Shown here: positions 9,666-18,442 of the stretch, one piece after another
Layout of the letters: every line of letters begins with the position of its first letter
Position numbering within the stretch: the stretch's first letter is position 1
Assembly (NCBI RefSeq): GCF_025464955.1
Contig: NZ_JAODNM010000038.1
Coordinates: 1-50,927 of the forward strand
Direction: 5' to 3'
From: Amycolatopsis sp.
GTDB taxonomy: Bacteria > Actinomycetota > Actinomycetes > Mycobacteriales > Pseudonocardiaceae
DNA length: 50,927 nucleotides
Made by a program: the position numbers and the translations under genes
Notes under the pieces: generated by a model
Seen by the model: only the letters and a program-made list of their open reading frames with translations
Database searches by the model: none
What the model was told of the DNA's origin: nothing

Positions 9666-10774
9666 AATTCCAAGTCCTGGACATCCTGCCGCACCTGACG
9701 AACCCGGTGAGCGGTCGCCAGGTCCGCACTGACGAACGCTTCGCGCAGGCGCTCACCTCGGCGCGCTACGCGGAAGAGTTCGGGTTCGACGCCGTCGCAC
9801 TCGGAGAACGCCACGCGGGGCCCTTCCTCAGCAGCGGGGTGACCGTGCTGCTCGGGGCGATCGCCGCGACGACCAGCCGCGTCCGGATCCAGACCGGCGT
9901 CTCGGTCCTGTCGATCCACGACCCGCTGCGGGTTGCCGAGGACTACGCCACGATTGACCAGCTCTCCCGCGGCCGGCTCGAGCTGGTCATCGGCAAGGGG
10001 AACGAGCTGCGCCAGCTGCCGATGTTCGGCATCGACAACGGCGACCAATGGGACGCGCTCGCCGAGAAGTACGAGCTGCTGCGGCGGCTCTGGCGCGAGG
10101 AGGACGTCACGTGGGAAGGGCGGTTCCGCGGTCCCCTGCAGGAGGTGACCAGCCTGCCCCGCCCGTTCGCCGGCGCGCCCCGGGTCTGGCACGGCTCGGC
10201 GACCACGGCGACGTCGGCCGAGCTCGCCGCGAAATGGGGTGACCCGCTCTTCTCCGCCAACGCGATCCAGCCGCGGGACAACTACACCGTCTTGATCGAG
10301 CGCTACCGGAAGCAGTACGCCGAACACAGCCACGACCCGCGCTTCGCCTTCGTCGCCGCCGGCGCGGGATTCCTCTACCTGGCAGACAGCACGCAGGAAG
10401 CACGGGAGGCCTTCGGGCCGACCTATGAAAAGATGGTCGCCTTCTTCAACCAGCCCGGGAACCACACACCGGGCAACGAAATGACGTTCGCCACGATCGA
10501 CGACGCGATCGCGCGCGGGCCGGTCCTGGTCGGCAGCCCACAGCAGATCACCGAGAAGATCCTGTGGTGGCACGAGGCTTACGGGCACGACCTGCAGTCC
10601 TTCAGCCTGCCCACCATGCTCCCGCACGAGCAGCAACTCGAGATGCTCGAACGGTTCGCCAGTGAGGTCGCGCCCGTCGTGCGCAAGGCGGCGCCCACCA
10701 TCTTGTGGACCGACGGCGACCCGTACGGCGGACGTCCCGCTGCCTATGGGCGCACCGTCCCCGACCCGGCTTGA
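9662..10774 (+). CDS. LLM-class flavin/F420-dependent oxidoreductase
   Basis: 370 residues from GTG 9662, overlapping the preceding stop as GTGA. LLM fold signs: [51 protein letters not shown] and a C-terminal [13 protein letters not shown]. It is about as similar to the first LLM as family members usually are, so not a recent duplicate. Last gene of the operon; it converges on the IclR gene 225 bp further on. Confidence 0.93.
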   Translation: MKFQVLDILPHLTNPVSGRQVRTDERFAQALTSARYAEEFGFDAVALGERHAGPFLSSGVTVLLGAIAATTSRVRIQTGVSVLSIHDPLRVAEDYATIDQLSRGRLELVIGKGNELRQLPMFGIDNGDQWDALAEKYELLRRLWREEDVTWEGRFRGPLQEVTSLPRPFAGAPRVWHGSATTATSAELAAKWGDPLFSANAIQPRDNYTVLIERYRKQYAEHSHDPRFAFVAAGAGFLYLADSTQEAREAFGPTYEKMVAFFNQPGNHTPGNEMTFATIDDAIARGPVLVGSPQQITEKILWWHEAYGHDLQSFSLPTMLPHEQQLEMLERFASEVAPVVRKAAPTILWTDGDPYGGRPAAYGRTVPDPA

Positions 10775-10999
10775 GCACTTTATACCGGCGGAGTGCACAT
10801 ATTCGACTTACGATATTCGTTCACGGCCGCCACCACGGCATCATCACCCGCCCGACAACGCCACAAGAGCGGCATCGGCGTTCGTGGTCGGCCAAGTGCC
10901 ACGACAGGTCCGCGGTGCGGCACTGCGGGCACCAAGCCGCCCGGCGCTGGGCTCGGCGACACCGCCTGCCAAGGAGATGGACATCGGATTGGTGCCTGC
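10775..10999. other. Convergent intergenic region with zinc-ribbon-like frame
   Basis: Lies between the ends of the LLM and IclR genes. On the minus strand (about 10821-10950) one frame reads WCPQCRTADLSWHLADHERR followed by CRSCG, two CxxC knuckles 16 residues apart as in a zinc ribbon. No start codon with a ribosome site leads into it. It may be a gene relic or chance. No strong terminator seen. Confidence 0.3.
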
Positions 11000-11782
11000 C
11001 TACTTTCCTGGCAGTGGCGCGGCAGTGTCGGCGAAGAGGACTGACAGTTCTTCGCAGGTTTGGAGCAGCCGAGGAGCACAGGCGCGCATGCGATCGCCGG
11101 TCCACCGGTCCGCGGGGCCGGACACCGCGACAGACATCCCACCACCGGCGGCGAACGCGGACAGGACCGGCGCCGCGATACCGTGGACCCCGGGATGGTT
11201 CGCGCCGTACGACAGCACGTAACCATCATGGCGGGCCAGCGCCAGAGAGTCTCTCACCAAGTCGGCGTCGTCGGCCTGGCCGATGATGCGATCGACGTCA
11301 GCGGGGTCCAGGTGAGCCAGAATCGCCTGGCCGCTGGCGCCTCGGCCCAGCCACGCCGTCTCGCCGATCGTCGCCGCGCGCCGGAGCACCTGCGCGGTGC
11401 TCTCCACGCCGAGAACCAGCACGCTTCGGCTGCCGCTGCGGACGTGCAGCGTCGTCGTCTCTCCCACCGCGTCCGCGAGCAGCCGCAACGATGGCCTGGC
11501 CGCTTGGTAGAGCGCCGCCTGTGGCAGCACGGCCGCCGCGATTCCGACAAGCCGGCTGCCGACGACGTAGCCGCCTGACTCGGCGTGGTCGAGGTAACGC
11601 TCGTCCTGCAGCACCCTCACCAGGCGGTAGCACGTGCTCTTGGAGAGCCCCACCATCGCGACCAGGTCGTTGAGAGCGACCGGTTCCCCGGCCGTGACCA
11701 CTGCTTCCATCAGGCGCAGCGCTCGCCGGGCGGTCTCGCCGCCCTCCGTCTGCCCCGGCCCCGCCGGTTGATCCTGCGTCAT
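11000..11782 (-). CDS. IclR family transcriptional regulator
   Basis: 260 residues from the ATG at 11782; the longer frame would start with TTG inside the operator region. N-terminal winged helix (ARRALRLMEAVV, ALNDLVAMVGLSKSTCYRLV), then an IclR effector domain (LRLLADAVGETTTLHVRSG, GYVLSYGANHPGVHGIAAPV). It lies downstream of the hydratase/lyase operon on the same strand, with 92 bp between them. Candidate IclR-type operators occur just upstream and again at the PrpD/MFS divergent promoter, so it probably controls both. Effector likely the pathway acid. Confidence 0.92.
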   Translation of the reverse strand: MTQDQPAGPGQTEGGETARRALRLMEAVVTAGEPVALNDLVAMVGLSKSTCYRLVRVLQDERYLDHAESGGYVVGSRLVGIAAAVLPQAALYQAARPSLRLLADAVGETTTLHVRSGSRSVLVLGVESTAQVLRRAATIGETAWLGRGASGQAILAHLDPADVDRIIGQADDADLVRDSLALARHDGYVLSYGANHPGVHGIAAPVLSAFAAGGGMSVAVSGPADRWTGDRMRACAPRLLQTCEELSVLFADTAAPLPGK

Positions 11783-11800
11783 ACACCCCACCCGCGGTCG

Positions 11801-11837
11801 TTTCACTATTCGAGCAGCCAGTTCCAACTATAGGAAC
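11801..11837. promoter_or_regulatory. Candidate IclR operators upstream of iclR-like gene
   Basis: TTTCACTATTCGA at 11801-11813 shares its first nine bases with the 16713 site, and GTTCCAACTATAGGAAC (11821-11837) is an inverted repeat with 5-bp arms. Both fit a TTYCA-N5-TGRAA pattern typical of IclR-family sites. Suggests autoregulation. Confidence 0.5.
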
Positions 11838-11874
11838 CGTAGGGCGGCAGGCTGGTGGCGTCAAACCACCCCGG

Positions 11875-12573
11875 TCACGAACCATTCGCGGTACTGCCGA
11901 GCCAATCGGCATATGCCCGGACGCCATCCCCGGCAAGAGGGGCGCCGTGGGCGAACGCCACAGCGGACACATCGACCGGAAGACGGCGGAGACTCGCGTC
12001 GCGCGCGCCCGAGTCAGCCGACAGTGCTGCCGGGCCCTGCTTGGGCTGACTGGAACGGTGGAACACCGCGTCACCGACGAGGAGCGTCCGGGTCGGTTCG
12101 TGCAGCAGCACGATGTGCCCTGGGCTGTGGCCAGGCGTGTGGATGACCTTGAGCCCGTCGATCACCTCGTCGCCGGACAAGGTCCGGTCAGGCTCCGTTG
12201 GCCGCCAGTGCAGCTTGGGTACCTTGTCGATCAGGCGGCCGAGGGCGCTCTGGCGGCCGGACACCGGAACCCGTCCGGACCGCAGCCAGTCCGCGTCGGC
12301 CGTGTGGATGAGAATCTCCGCTCCAGTGCGGGCCCGCATTTCGTCCGCGCCCTGCACGTGGTCCGGATGGGCATGGGTGAGCACGATCCGTCGGATGTCC
12401 GCAGGCTTGCGGCCGAGCTGTTCGACCGCCGCGGCGATCTGTCCCGGAGCCTTCGCCCAGCCGACGTCGACGAGGGTGTAGCCGTCGTCGGCCTCTACCA
12501 GGAACGCGTTGTCCCGATCGCGCGCTGTGGTCGGGATTCGCCAGATCCCGGGCGCGAGCCGCTCCACCGTCAC
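11875..12573 (-). CDS. MBL-fold metallo-hydrolase
   Basis: 232 residues; GTG start overlapping the previous stop (GTGA). The zinc-binding motif HAHPDH is at residues 67-72; later ligands are suggested by HTPGHSPGH and LLVGDAVFH (metal-bridging Asp). The family includes lactonases, thioesterases and glyoxalase II-like enzymes; this member most resembles the general Zn-dependent hydrolases. Fifth and last gene of the PrpD-lyase-hydratase operon, where hydrolysis of a lactone, ester or thioester intermediate would make sense. Specific substrate unknown. Confidence 0.9.
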   Translation of the reverse strand: MTVERLAPGIWRIPTTARDRDNAFLVEADDGYTLVDVGWAKAPGQIAAAVEQLGRKPADIRRIVLTHAHPDHVQGADEMRARTGAEILIHTADADWLRSGRVPVSGRQSALGRLIDKVPKLHWRPTEPDRTLSGDEVIDGLKVIHTPGHSPGHIVLLHEPTRTLLVGDAVFHRSSQPKQGPAALSADSGARDASLRRLPVDVSAVAFAHGAPLAGDGVRAYADWLGSTANGS

Positions 12574-13130
12574 GCGCCGCCTCCGGCGTCCGTGGGAATC
12601 GCCCCGGACCGCAGTGCGCCGAGCAGCTCGATCGGCAAATATCCCTGCTCGGCAAGGCGAGGCAGCACGCCGCCGCTGGCAAGGATTTCGAGGACCAGCT
12701 CCGGAAGCCGCGGGAAGTCACCCTCGGTTCCCTTGGTCTCGTTGACGTAGTGCCCGGCGGCGATGTCGAACTGCCCGACGTCTCCGTCGTCGAAGGCGGA
12801 GGTGACGCCGGGGACTGTCGCGGCGGGCAACCCCGCGTTGATCGCGTTGCGCAAGAACAGCGAGTTGAACTCCTCCGCCACGAGTGCACCGACGCCGAGG
12901 TGCCGCATCAACGCCGCCACCGGCCGTGAGGACCCGACGCCGAAGTTCTTACCGGCCACCACGATGTCGCCCGGAGCGACCTCGTCAGTCCATCTAGGAC
13001 GGACCTCGTAGAAGACGTGCTTGGCCGCTTCGGGGATATCCATCTTCATCGCGAACGCGGGGTACATCGCATCGGTGTTCAGCGAATCCCCGAACAGCCA
13101 CACGCGGCCGGAGACCTTGGTGGCACTCAT
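12570..13130 (-). CDS. Aconitase-superfamily hydratase, small (swivel) subunit
   Basis: 186 residues. The LeuD/AcnA4-like swivel domain has the signature [10 protein letters not shown] at 61-70, which positions the substrate carboxylate. The start at 13130 overlaps the large-subunit stop as ATGA, so the two are coupled in a 1:1 complex. Similar two-gene hydratases include isopropylmalate isomerase, homoaconitase, methylaconitate hydratase and dimethylmaleate hydratase (DmdB). The downstream lyase and absence of leucine genes argue against LeuCD. Exact substrate unproven. Confidence 0.85.
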   Translation of the reverse strand: MSATKVSGRVWLFGDSLNTDAMYPAFAMKMDIPEAAKHVFYEVRPRWTDEVAPGDIVVAGKNFGVGSSRPVAALMRHLGVGALVAEEFNSLFLRNAINAGLPAATVPGVTSAFDDGDVGQFDIAAGHYVNETKGTEGDFPRLPELVLEILASGGVLPRLAEQGYLPIELLGALRSGAIPTDAGGGA

Positions 13131-14374
13131 GTGGTGACCTTCCTCGGATCGGTGATGACGCCCGCGATCGCGGACGCGGCCACGGTGGCCGGCGAGGCCA
13201 TGTAGATCTCGGCGTCGGTGCTGCCCATCCGGCCGGTGAAGTTGCGAGTGCTCGAGGTGATGCAGACCTCGCCGGGCCCGAGGACACCCATGTGGTAACC
13301 GAAGCAGGCGCCGCACGTCGAGTTCGTGACCACCCCGCCGGCGTCGGCGATGTCCTGCAGGTAACCCAGCCGCATCGCGTCGCGGTACACCTTCTGCGAT
13401 GCCGGGGTCACGAGCAGGCGGACACCCGGCGCAACGGACCGTCCACGCAGGATCCCGGCGGCGATGCGGAGATCTTCGAGTTGGCCGTTGGCGCAGGAGC
13501 CGATGAACGCCTGGTCGATCTTGCGATCTTCGATGTCGGAGACCGGCACGCCGTTACGGCTCACTGTGCCAGGCCTGGCGACATAGGGTTCCAGGCTCGA
13601 CAAGTCGATGTGGCGGACGTCGAAGTAGGAGGCGTCCAGGTCGGCGTCGGCCGCGCGAAACTCCTCGACACCACGTTCGTCGAGGAAGTCGCGCAAGACG
13701 TCGTCGACGCCGAAGGTACTGAAGTCGGCGGAGATCTCTGCTCCCTGCGTGGCGATCGTCCGCCGGTCGTTCATCGGCACGCTCGCCAGGCCGGGGCCGC
13801 CGAACTCCAGGTTCATGTTGGTGGCGTCACCGTACTCGTTGGCGATGTGGAGGAAGATGTCCTTCCCGCTGACCTCGCCGGGTTTGACGCCGTCGAGCTC
13901 GTAGCGGATTGTCGGCGCGACCTGGAACCAGGTCGATCCGGTGCACAGGATGGAATAGACCTCGGTCGGGCCGAGTCCTCGTGCAGCGGTGTTGTAGGCG
14001 CCGCCGGCGCAGGTGTGGGAATCCGTGCACGCGAGCACCTCACCCGGGCGAGCCAGGCCGTTCTCGGCGATCACCTGGTGACAGATCCCGTGCCTGCCTA
14101 CGTCGAAGAACTTCTCGATCCCGAAGTCGGCGACGAACTTGCGGGCTCGCGGTCCGCCGGCCGCATCCTTGAGCGACGGCGCCGGGACCGCGTGATCCAT
14201 GATCACCGCGACCTTGGCCGGGTCGTGAATGCGGGACGGCTGCATCCATAGGGTGGCGAACTGCAGGTCGATCAGCACGCACAGGTCGACGTCCACAGTC
14301 ACCGTGTCGCCCGCCGTCACATGGTTGACTCCCGCTTTGCGGGCGAGCAGGTTCTCGATCATCGTCATGCCCAT
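13127..14374 (-). CDS. Aconitase-superfamily hydratase, large [4Fe-4S] subunit
   Basis: 415 residues. The three cluster-ligand cysteines are visible: Cys294 in GSCANG and Cys354/Cys357 in TCGACFG. TDSHT at 118-122 and the C-terminal [11 protein letters not shown] are further aconitase landmarks. It catalyses reversible hydration/dehydration of a hydroxy-acid in the cytoplasm with the small subunit encoded next to it. Length and two-subunit form match LeuC/DmdA types. Only 3 bp separate it from the upstream lyase gene. The start could also be the ATG two or four codons inside. Confidence 0.88.
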   Translation of the reverse strand: MGMTMIENLLARKAGVNHVTAGDTVTVDVDLCVLIDLQFATLWMQPSRIHDPAKVAVIMDHAVPAPSLKDAAGGPRARKFVADFGIEKFFDVGRHGICHQVIAENGLARPGEVLACTDSHTCAGGAYNTAARGLGPTEVYSILCTGSTWFQVAPTIRYELDGVKPGEVSGKDIFLHIANEYGDATNMNLEFGGPGLASVPMNDRRTIATQGAEISADFSTFGVDDVLRDFLDERGVEEFRAADADLDASYFDVRHIDLSSLEPYVARPGTVSRNGVPVSDIEDRKIDQAFIGSCANGQLEDLRIAAGILRGRSVAPGVRLLVTPASQKVYRDAMRLGYLQDIADAGGVVTNSTCGACFGYHMGVLGPGEVCITSSTRNFTGRMGSTDAEIYMASPATVAASAIAGVITDPRKVTT

Positions 14375-14377
14375 GAC

Positions 14378-15262
14378 TCAGACTCCCGTCACGGCTTCGC
14401 TGCGGTAGCGCTCACCGAGGTCGGACCATTCGGCCAGCCCCACGAGGTTGAAGAACTCGGCCGGCTTGCTGGGGATCAGGTCCTTCGGGTCGGTGCCCGC
14501 CAGCTCGGCGAGGCCGGTCAGCATCGCGAATGCGGCGCCACCAAGGGGCAGGGACGGATAAATGGCGATCGCGTACCCCAGTTCCCGAAGTCGCTGCGTC
14601 GACTCGATCGGAGTCAGACCGCCGATAACGAGGTTGATCAGCAGCGGGGCCGACACCTCGGCCGCGATCCGCTCGATCTCGTCCACCCCCTGCGGAGCCT
14701 CGACGAAGATCACGTCCGCGCCTGCCCGGGCGTAAGTGTTCGCCCGCTCAATAGCGGCGTCCACCCCGAGCGGGCCGCGGGCGTCGGTCCGCGCGATGAC
14801 CACGAGGTCCGGGTCCGTGCGCGCTTCCAGCGCCGCGGTCAGCCTGACGGCGAACTCCTCCTGGCCGATCAGCTCCTTGTCCGGCAGGTGCCCGCACTTC
14901 TTCGGGAATGCTTGGTCCTCCAGCTGGATCGCGGCGACGCCGGCGGCCTCGTACTCCCGCACGGTGCGAACCACGTTGAGCTCGGCGCCGTAGCCGGTGT
15001 CGGCGTCGGCGATCAGCGGCGTGTCGCCGAGCACCCCGGTGATCATCCGGGCTCGCTCGGCCATCTCGGTCTGGGTCACGAGCCCGATGTCCGGCAGCCC
15101 GAACCCGGACGCGGCGATCCCGGCGCCGGTGAGGTAGCCGGCTTGGAAGCCGAGCCGGGCGACCAGGTGGGCGGAGATGCCGTCGAAGACACCCGGCGCG
15201 ACGACGAGCTCCTTGGCGGCCAGCTGCCGCCGAAGTGCCACGCGCGCGTTCGATGCGCTCAT
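14378..15262 (-). CDS. Isocitrate lyase/PEP mutase superfamily C-C lyase
   Basis: 294 residues; AAAGGA precedes the ATG at 15262, so the longer frame from 15292 is rejected. The metal-binding strand ADADTGYG is at 85-92. The catalytic loop KKCGH at 121-125 keeps the lyase cysteine (Cys123), favouring a C-C lyase such as methylisocitrate or 2,3-dimethylmalate lyase over phosphonate mutase or oxaloacetate decarboxylase branches. Expected products are pyruvate or glyoxylate plus a short acid. It sits between PrpD and the hydratase pair, giving a dehydrate-rehydrate-cleave sequence. Confidence 0.88.
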   Translation of the reverse strand: MSASNARVALRRQLAAKELVVAPGVFDGISAHLVARLGFQAGYLTGAGIAASGFGLPDIGLVTQTEMAERARMITGVLGDTPLIADADTGYGAELNVVRTVREYEAAGVAAIQLEDQAFPKKCGHLPDKELIGQEEFAVRLTAALEARTDPDLVVIARTDARGPLGVDAAIERANTYARAGADVIFVEAPQGVDEIERIAAEVSAPLLINLVIGGLTPIESTQRLRELGYAIAIYPSLPLGGAAFAMLTGLAELAGTDPKDLIPSKPAEFFNLVGLAEWSDLGERYRSEAVTGV

Positions 15263-15278
15263 AGTGAGTTCCTTTCGT

Positions 15279-16691
15279 TCAGTCCAGGACACCGGTCACA
15301 GCCGGCGCGAGGAGGTCGATGAGCTCGTTGAGGTCGCCGGCCTCGTCCAGGCCGAGGACCGCGGTCTCGATCGCGTTCTGCCTGGCCGGTGTCAGGGCGG
15401 GTTCGGTGAGGCGCCGGTACTTGTCGACGATCTCCTGCGCGGTCACCGGGTCGAACGGCGAGCCGTGTGGCATCACCACGTGCTTCGCCAGTTCGGTTCC
15501 GTCGCGCATCGTGATCCGCAAGTCGGTGGCGAACCTCTTGTGCGGCTCGGCGGTGTCGTACTCGGTGGCGTGGCGGACCCGGACACGGTCGATCAAGGCC
15601 CACACGTCGTCGGCGTCCAACCGCTCTGAGGTGAACTGCCGGGTGAGAACCTGGCCGTCGCACAACGCCACCGACACCGCGTAAGCGATGTTCATCTGCG
15701 CACCGATCGGCGTGAGCGGCCGTTCGGGCGGCCACCAGCCGTGGTGATAAACCGTGTCCCCGACCGCCACGTCGATCCGGTCGATCTGGTCCACGTCGAT
15801 CGTGTGTTCCGACCGCAGGGCGAGGGCCGCCTCGACGGCACCGTGCAGGCCGCCCATCGCGGCGAACGACTTCACCATGATGATCTCGGTTTCCCATCGC
15901 TCGCCCAGCTGGGCGACGATTTCCTCGGGCGCGGGGTCGTGGCCTTCGCCGAACACGGCGAGGAAGCCGCCGTACTCCCGTTCGAACACCGCCTTGATGC
16001 CGGTGTAGCCACCCGCGGCCAGCCGCGCGGCGTAGAAACCGTTACGAGCGGCGAAACCGTGCTGCATCCGCTTGGACATCGCCTCGTACTGGGCGGCCAT
16101 CAGGCCACCCGACTGGGTGCCGGCCATCCCGAGGGCGTCCTCGAGCTGCGCGGCGTCGAGGCCGCACAGTTTGCCGGTGGTCATCGCGGCCGTGTGGGTG
16201 CCGAACACAGGCCCCGAGTGCCAGCCTCGCGAGAGCATCTGCGACCCGTGCAGCGCCCGGCCGACCCGCGGCCCCACCTCGAACCCGGCGACCGCCGCCG
16301 TCAGCGCGTCCGCGCCGGAGACGTCGAACCCCGCCTGCGCCATCGCGAGGATCGCTGGGATCACCAAGGAGTCGCTGTGCAACGGAGCGATCGGATGGAA
16401 GTCATCAAGCTCGAAGCCCTGGACGAACGTACTGTTCAGCAGCACCGCGGCCGGCGCACTCGTGGTCCGGCTCGTGCCCACGACGATCGACTCCCCCGCG
16501 CCTTCGATCGCCAGGACCGAGTCGGTCGCCACCCGCGACCACGGCAGCTGCGCGCCTACGAGCGCGGCACCGACGCCGTCGAGAAGCAGATACTTCGCCC
16601 TCGTCCGGACGCGCTCCGGGATGTCATCGGGCTTGAGTCCGTGCACCCAGGCGGCGAGCTGGGCGGTGACCCCTCGCTGCGGGATATCCAT
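15279..16691 (-). CDS. MmgE/PrpD family dehydratase/isomerase
   Basis: 470 residues, normal for the family. Start at 16691: GGAGG lies 10 nt upstream, and the longer frame runs through the promoter. Recognisable blocks are LLLDGVGAALVGAQ, GFELDDFHPIAPLHSDS (the conserved Asp/His cluster of the active site), SGGLMAAQYEAMSKRMQHGFAARNG and the C-terminal DLRITMRDGTELAK. Relatives are 2-methylcitrate dehydratase and cis-aconitate decarboxylase. First gene of the five-gene operon. No citrate-synthase-type gene is in the window, so a complete methylcitrate cycle is not supported. Confidence 0.9.
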   Translation of the reverse strand: MDIPQRGVTAQLAAWVHGLKPDDIPERVRTRAKYLLLDGVGAALVGAQLPWSRVATDSVLAIEGAGESIVVGTSRTTSAPAAVLLNSTFVQGFELDDFHPIAPLHSDSLVIPAILAMAQAGFDVSGADALTAAVAGFEVGPRVGRALHGSQMLSRGWHSGPVFGTHTAAMTTGKLCGLDAAQLEDALGMAGTQSGGLMAAQYEAMSKRMQHGFAARNGFYAARLAAGGYTGIKAVFEREYGGFLAVFGEGHDPAPEEIVAQLGERWETEIIMVKSFAAMGGLHGAVEAALALRSEHTIDVDQIDRIDVAVGDTVYHHGWWPPERPLTPIGAQMNIAYAVSVALCDGQVLTRQFTSERLDADDVWALIDRVRVRHATEYDTAEPHKRFATDLRITMRDGTELAKHVVMPHGSPFDPVTAQEIVDKYRRLTEPALTPARQNAIETAVLGLDEAGDLNELIDLLAPAVTGVLD

Positions 16692-16712
16692 GGCGTTGCG
16701 GCCTCCGATCGG

Positions 16713-16747
16713 TTTCACTATATGAAGATCCGATTCTATTTTATGAA
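16713..16747. promoter_or_regulatory. Tandem candidate IclR operators upstream of PrpD operon
   Basis: TTTCACTATATGAAG (16713-16727) is an inverted repeat of TTCA/TGAA, and TTCTATTTTATGAA (16734-16747) is a second, weaker one. The first shares TTTCACTAT with the site upstream of the IclR gene (11801). They lie 22-56 bp before the PrpD start. Confidence 0.5.
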
Positions 16748-16820
16748 GCCACGCTAACTCTGAACTCTTGACAAGGTCAACCCGGGACGCGACAGTCTTC
16801 ATCACATTGTGGATATCTAG

Positions 16821-16835
16821 TTCCACATATTGGCA
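16821..16835. promoter_or_regulatory. Candidate IclR operator upstream of MFS carrier
   Basis: TTCCACATATTGGCA fits TTCCA-N5-TGGAA with one mismatch and is located 33 bp before the MFS start codon. Its resemblance to the other sites suggests shared control of the transporter and the catabolic operon. Confidence 0.4.
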
Positions 16836-16867
16836 CCATTGAAGAACGTGCGACCAAAGGCGGCGCA

Positions 16868-18250
16868 ATGACAAAGATGTCTTCCGACTCCCCACCAGGC
16901 GATACCGGACGCCGCATCGCCGACCGCCTGGACGGGATCCCCGTCGGCCGCTGGCACCGTTCGCTGGTGACCGTGGTGGGACTCGGCTGCTTCTTCAACT
17001 TCTTCGAGGTTGCGGTGGGCGTGCTGATGATCCCGCTGCTGCCAGGCGATTGGGTGCCCACCACCCTCTGGAAGTCGTTGGTCATCGGGTCCACGTTCGC
17101 CGGTGAACTGGTGGGCGCACTCGTCCTCACGCCGCTGGCCGACCGCCTGGGCCGCCGCAGGATGTTCCAGATCAACCTCGTGTCCTATGCGGCACTGGCC
17201 CTCTTGTGCGCGTTCGCCACCGGTCCGGCTCAGCTGGTCGCCCTGCGTTTCCTGATCGGCATCGGCCTCGGCGCCGAGCTGGCCCTGGTGGACGCCTACC
17301 TCGCCGAACTGCTCCCGGCGTCCCACCGCGGCAGGCTGGTTACCCGCAGCTACGCGTTCGGCATGATCGCCGTTCCCGTCGCCGGCGCCGCGGCATCCCT
17401 GCTGCCGCACACCCTGTGGGGAGCATCCAGCTGGCGGTGGATGCTCGGCTTCAGCGCACTCGGCGCGGTAGTCGTCTGGGCGCTTCGCCGCAGGCTTCCC
17501 GAGTCGCCACGATGGCTGCTCTCGCGGGGACGTGACGGCGACGCGCTCGCCACCCTGACAGCGATCGAAGTACAAGCGGGACACCCCGCACCACCAGATC
17601 CCGACCCTGTTCCCACACCACCACCGCCCGGGCAGCATCCACCGTCCACATCGGAACGCCCCCGGCTGCTGCGCCGGCCGCTGCTGGGTCGCACAGTGCT
17701 GGCCTGCGTCATCGAAACGCTCGGGCCGGTCGGTTTTTACGGATTCGCCTCGATCGCCCCGCTCGTCCTGCTGTACAAGGGGTTCAACGTCGTTGAATCC
17801 CTCTCCTACAGCGCCTTGACCGCGATCGGCTACCCGCTCGGCTCACTTCTGCTAGCCCTCATCGCGGATCGCTACCAGCGCCGCACCCTGACGATCGTGA
17901 CCTCAGTCGGCGTCGCCGCCGTCGGCACCGTCTTCGGCTTCGCCGGATCCGCCTGGCTGATCGTCGTCGCCGGGACCGCCACATCACTGCTGAGCGTCAT
18001 CCAGGCGACGTTGTCTCGCACCTACACAGCCGAGCTGTTCCCGACCATTGTCCGCAGCACCATCATCGGCCGCTCCTACGCGCTATCCCGCCTCGTCGCG
18101 GGAGTCCTGCCGCTCATCTCCCTCACCATTCTCGACGCGCTGGGGCCGGCGATCCTCTATCTGTCGTGCGCGGCACTGGTCGTGGCGATGAGCGCATGCG
18201 TGGCCCTCCTCGGCCCCCGGACCAACGCGGCCCAACTCGAGACCATCTGA
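16868..18250 (+). CDS. MFS transporter (sugar/organic-acid:H+ symporter type)
   Basis: 460 residues, about 12 hydrophobic helices in two halves joined by a proline-rich cytoplasmic loop (PPDPDPVPTPPPPGQHPP). The loop between helices 2 and 3 is LADRLGRRRMFQ, and RLPESPRWLLSRGR closes helix 6, as in the sugar/aromatic-acid symporter branch. AAAGG precedes the ATG. It diverges from the PrpD operon, and IclR-like sites lie between, so it is the likely importer of the pathway substrate, presumably a carboxylic acid. Direction of transport is inferred. Confidence 0.9.
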   Translation: MTKMSSDSPPGDTGRRIADRLDGIPVGRWHRSLVTVVGLGCFFNFFEVAVGVLMIPLLPGDWVPTTLWKSLVIGSTFAGELVGALVLTPLADRLGRRRMFQINLVSYAALALLCAFATGPAQLVALRFLIGIGLGAELALVDAYLAELLPASHRGRLVTRSYAFGMIAVPVAGAAASLLPHTLWGASSWRWMLGFSALGAVVVWALRRRLPESPRWLLSRGRDGDALATLTAIEVQAGHPAPPDPDPVPTPPPPGQHPPSTSERPRLLRRPLLGRTVLACVIETLGPVGFYGFASIAPLVLLYKGFNVVESLSYSALTAIGYPLGSLLLALIADRYQRRTLTIVTSVGVAAVGTVFGFAGSAWLIVVAGTATSLLSVIQATLSRTYTAELFPTIVRSTIIGRSYALSRLVAGVLPLISLTILDALGPAILYLSCAALVVAMSACVALLGPRTNAAQLETI

Positions 18251-18293
18251 CGCATACCACAGAACACGACACAACAACGGAGGATCAGGAGGG

Positions 18294-18442
18294 TTATTCA
18301 CCGCGGCTGCGTAGAAGTGCGGGGCGATCTTGTTGATCTGGGTGTTGAATTCCTTTTCCCAGTCCAAGCGCTCACGGTACTTCGGCTTCTTGACCGGCGT
18401 GAGCGTGCGATTTCCCACGTATCCCTTGTCGCCCAACCAGTG
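18294..18442 (-). pseudogene. IS5-type transposase C-terminal remnant with internal deletion
   Basis: The frame reads HWLGDKGYVGNRTLTPVKKP, then LDWEKEFNTQINKI, the conserved region before the catalytic Glu of IS5-family transposases. It then jumps directly to APHFYAAAVNN, which resembles the protein end, so the catalytic Glu segment is deleted. It begins immediately after the stop codon of the neighbouring SDR gene. Confidence 0.65.

Noticed and set aside
9413..10798. 461-codon open frame on the minus strand
   Set aside because: Antisense to the second LLM gene; composition is that of a codon-position shadow.
12570..14374. Leucine-biosynthetic LeuCD
   Set aside because: No leuA/leuB neighbours; the pair is co-transcribed with PrpD and an isocitrate-lyase-like enzyme under an IclR regulator.
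11875..16691. A complete methylcitrate cycle operon
   Set aside because: No methylcitrate synthase or acyl-CoA synthetase is present, and the hydratase is two-subunit rather than a single aconitase; only a related chemistry is supported.
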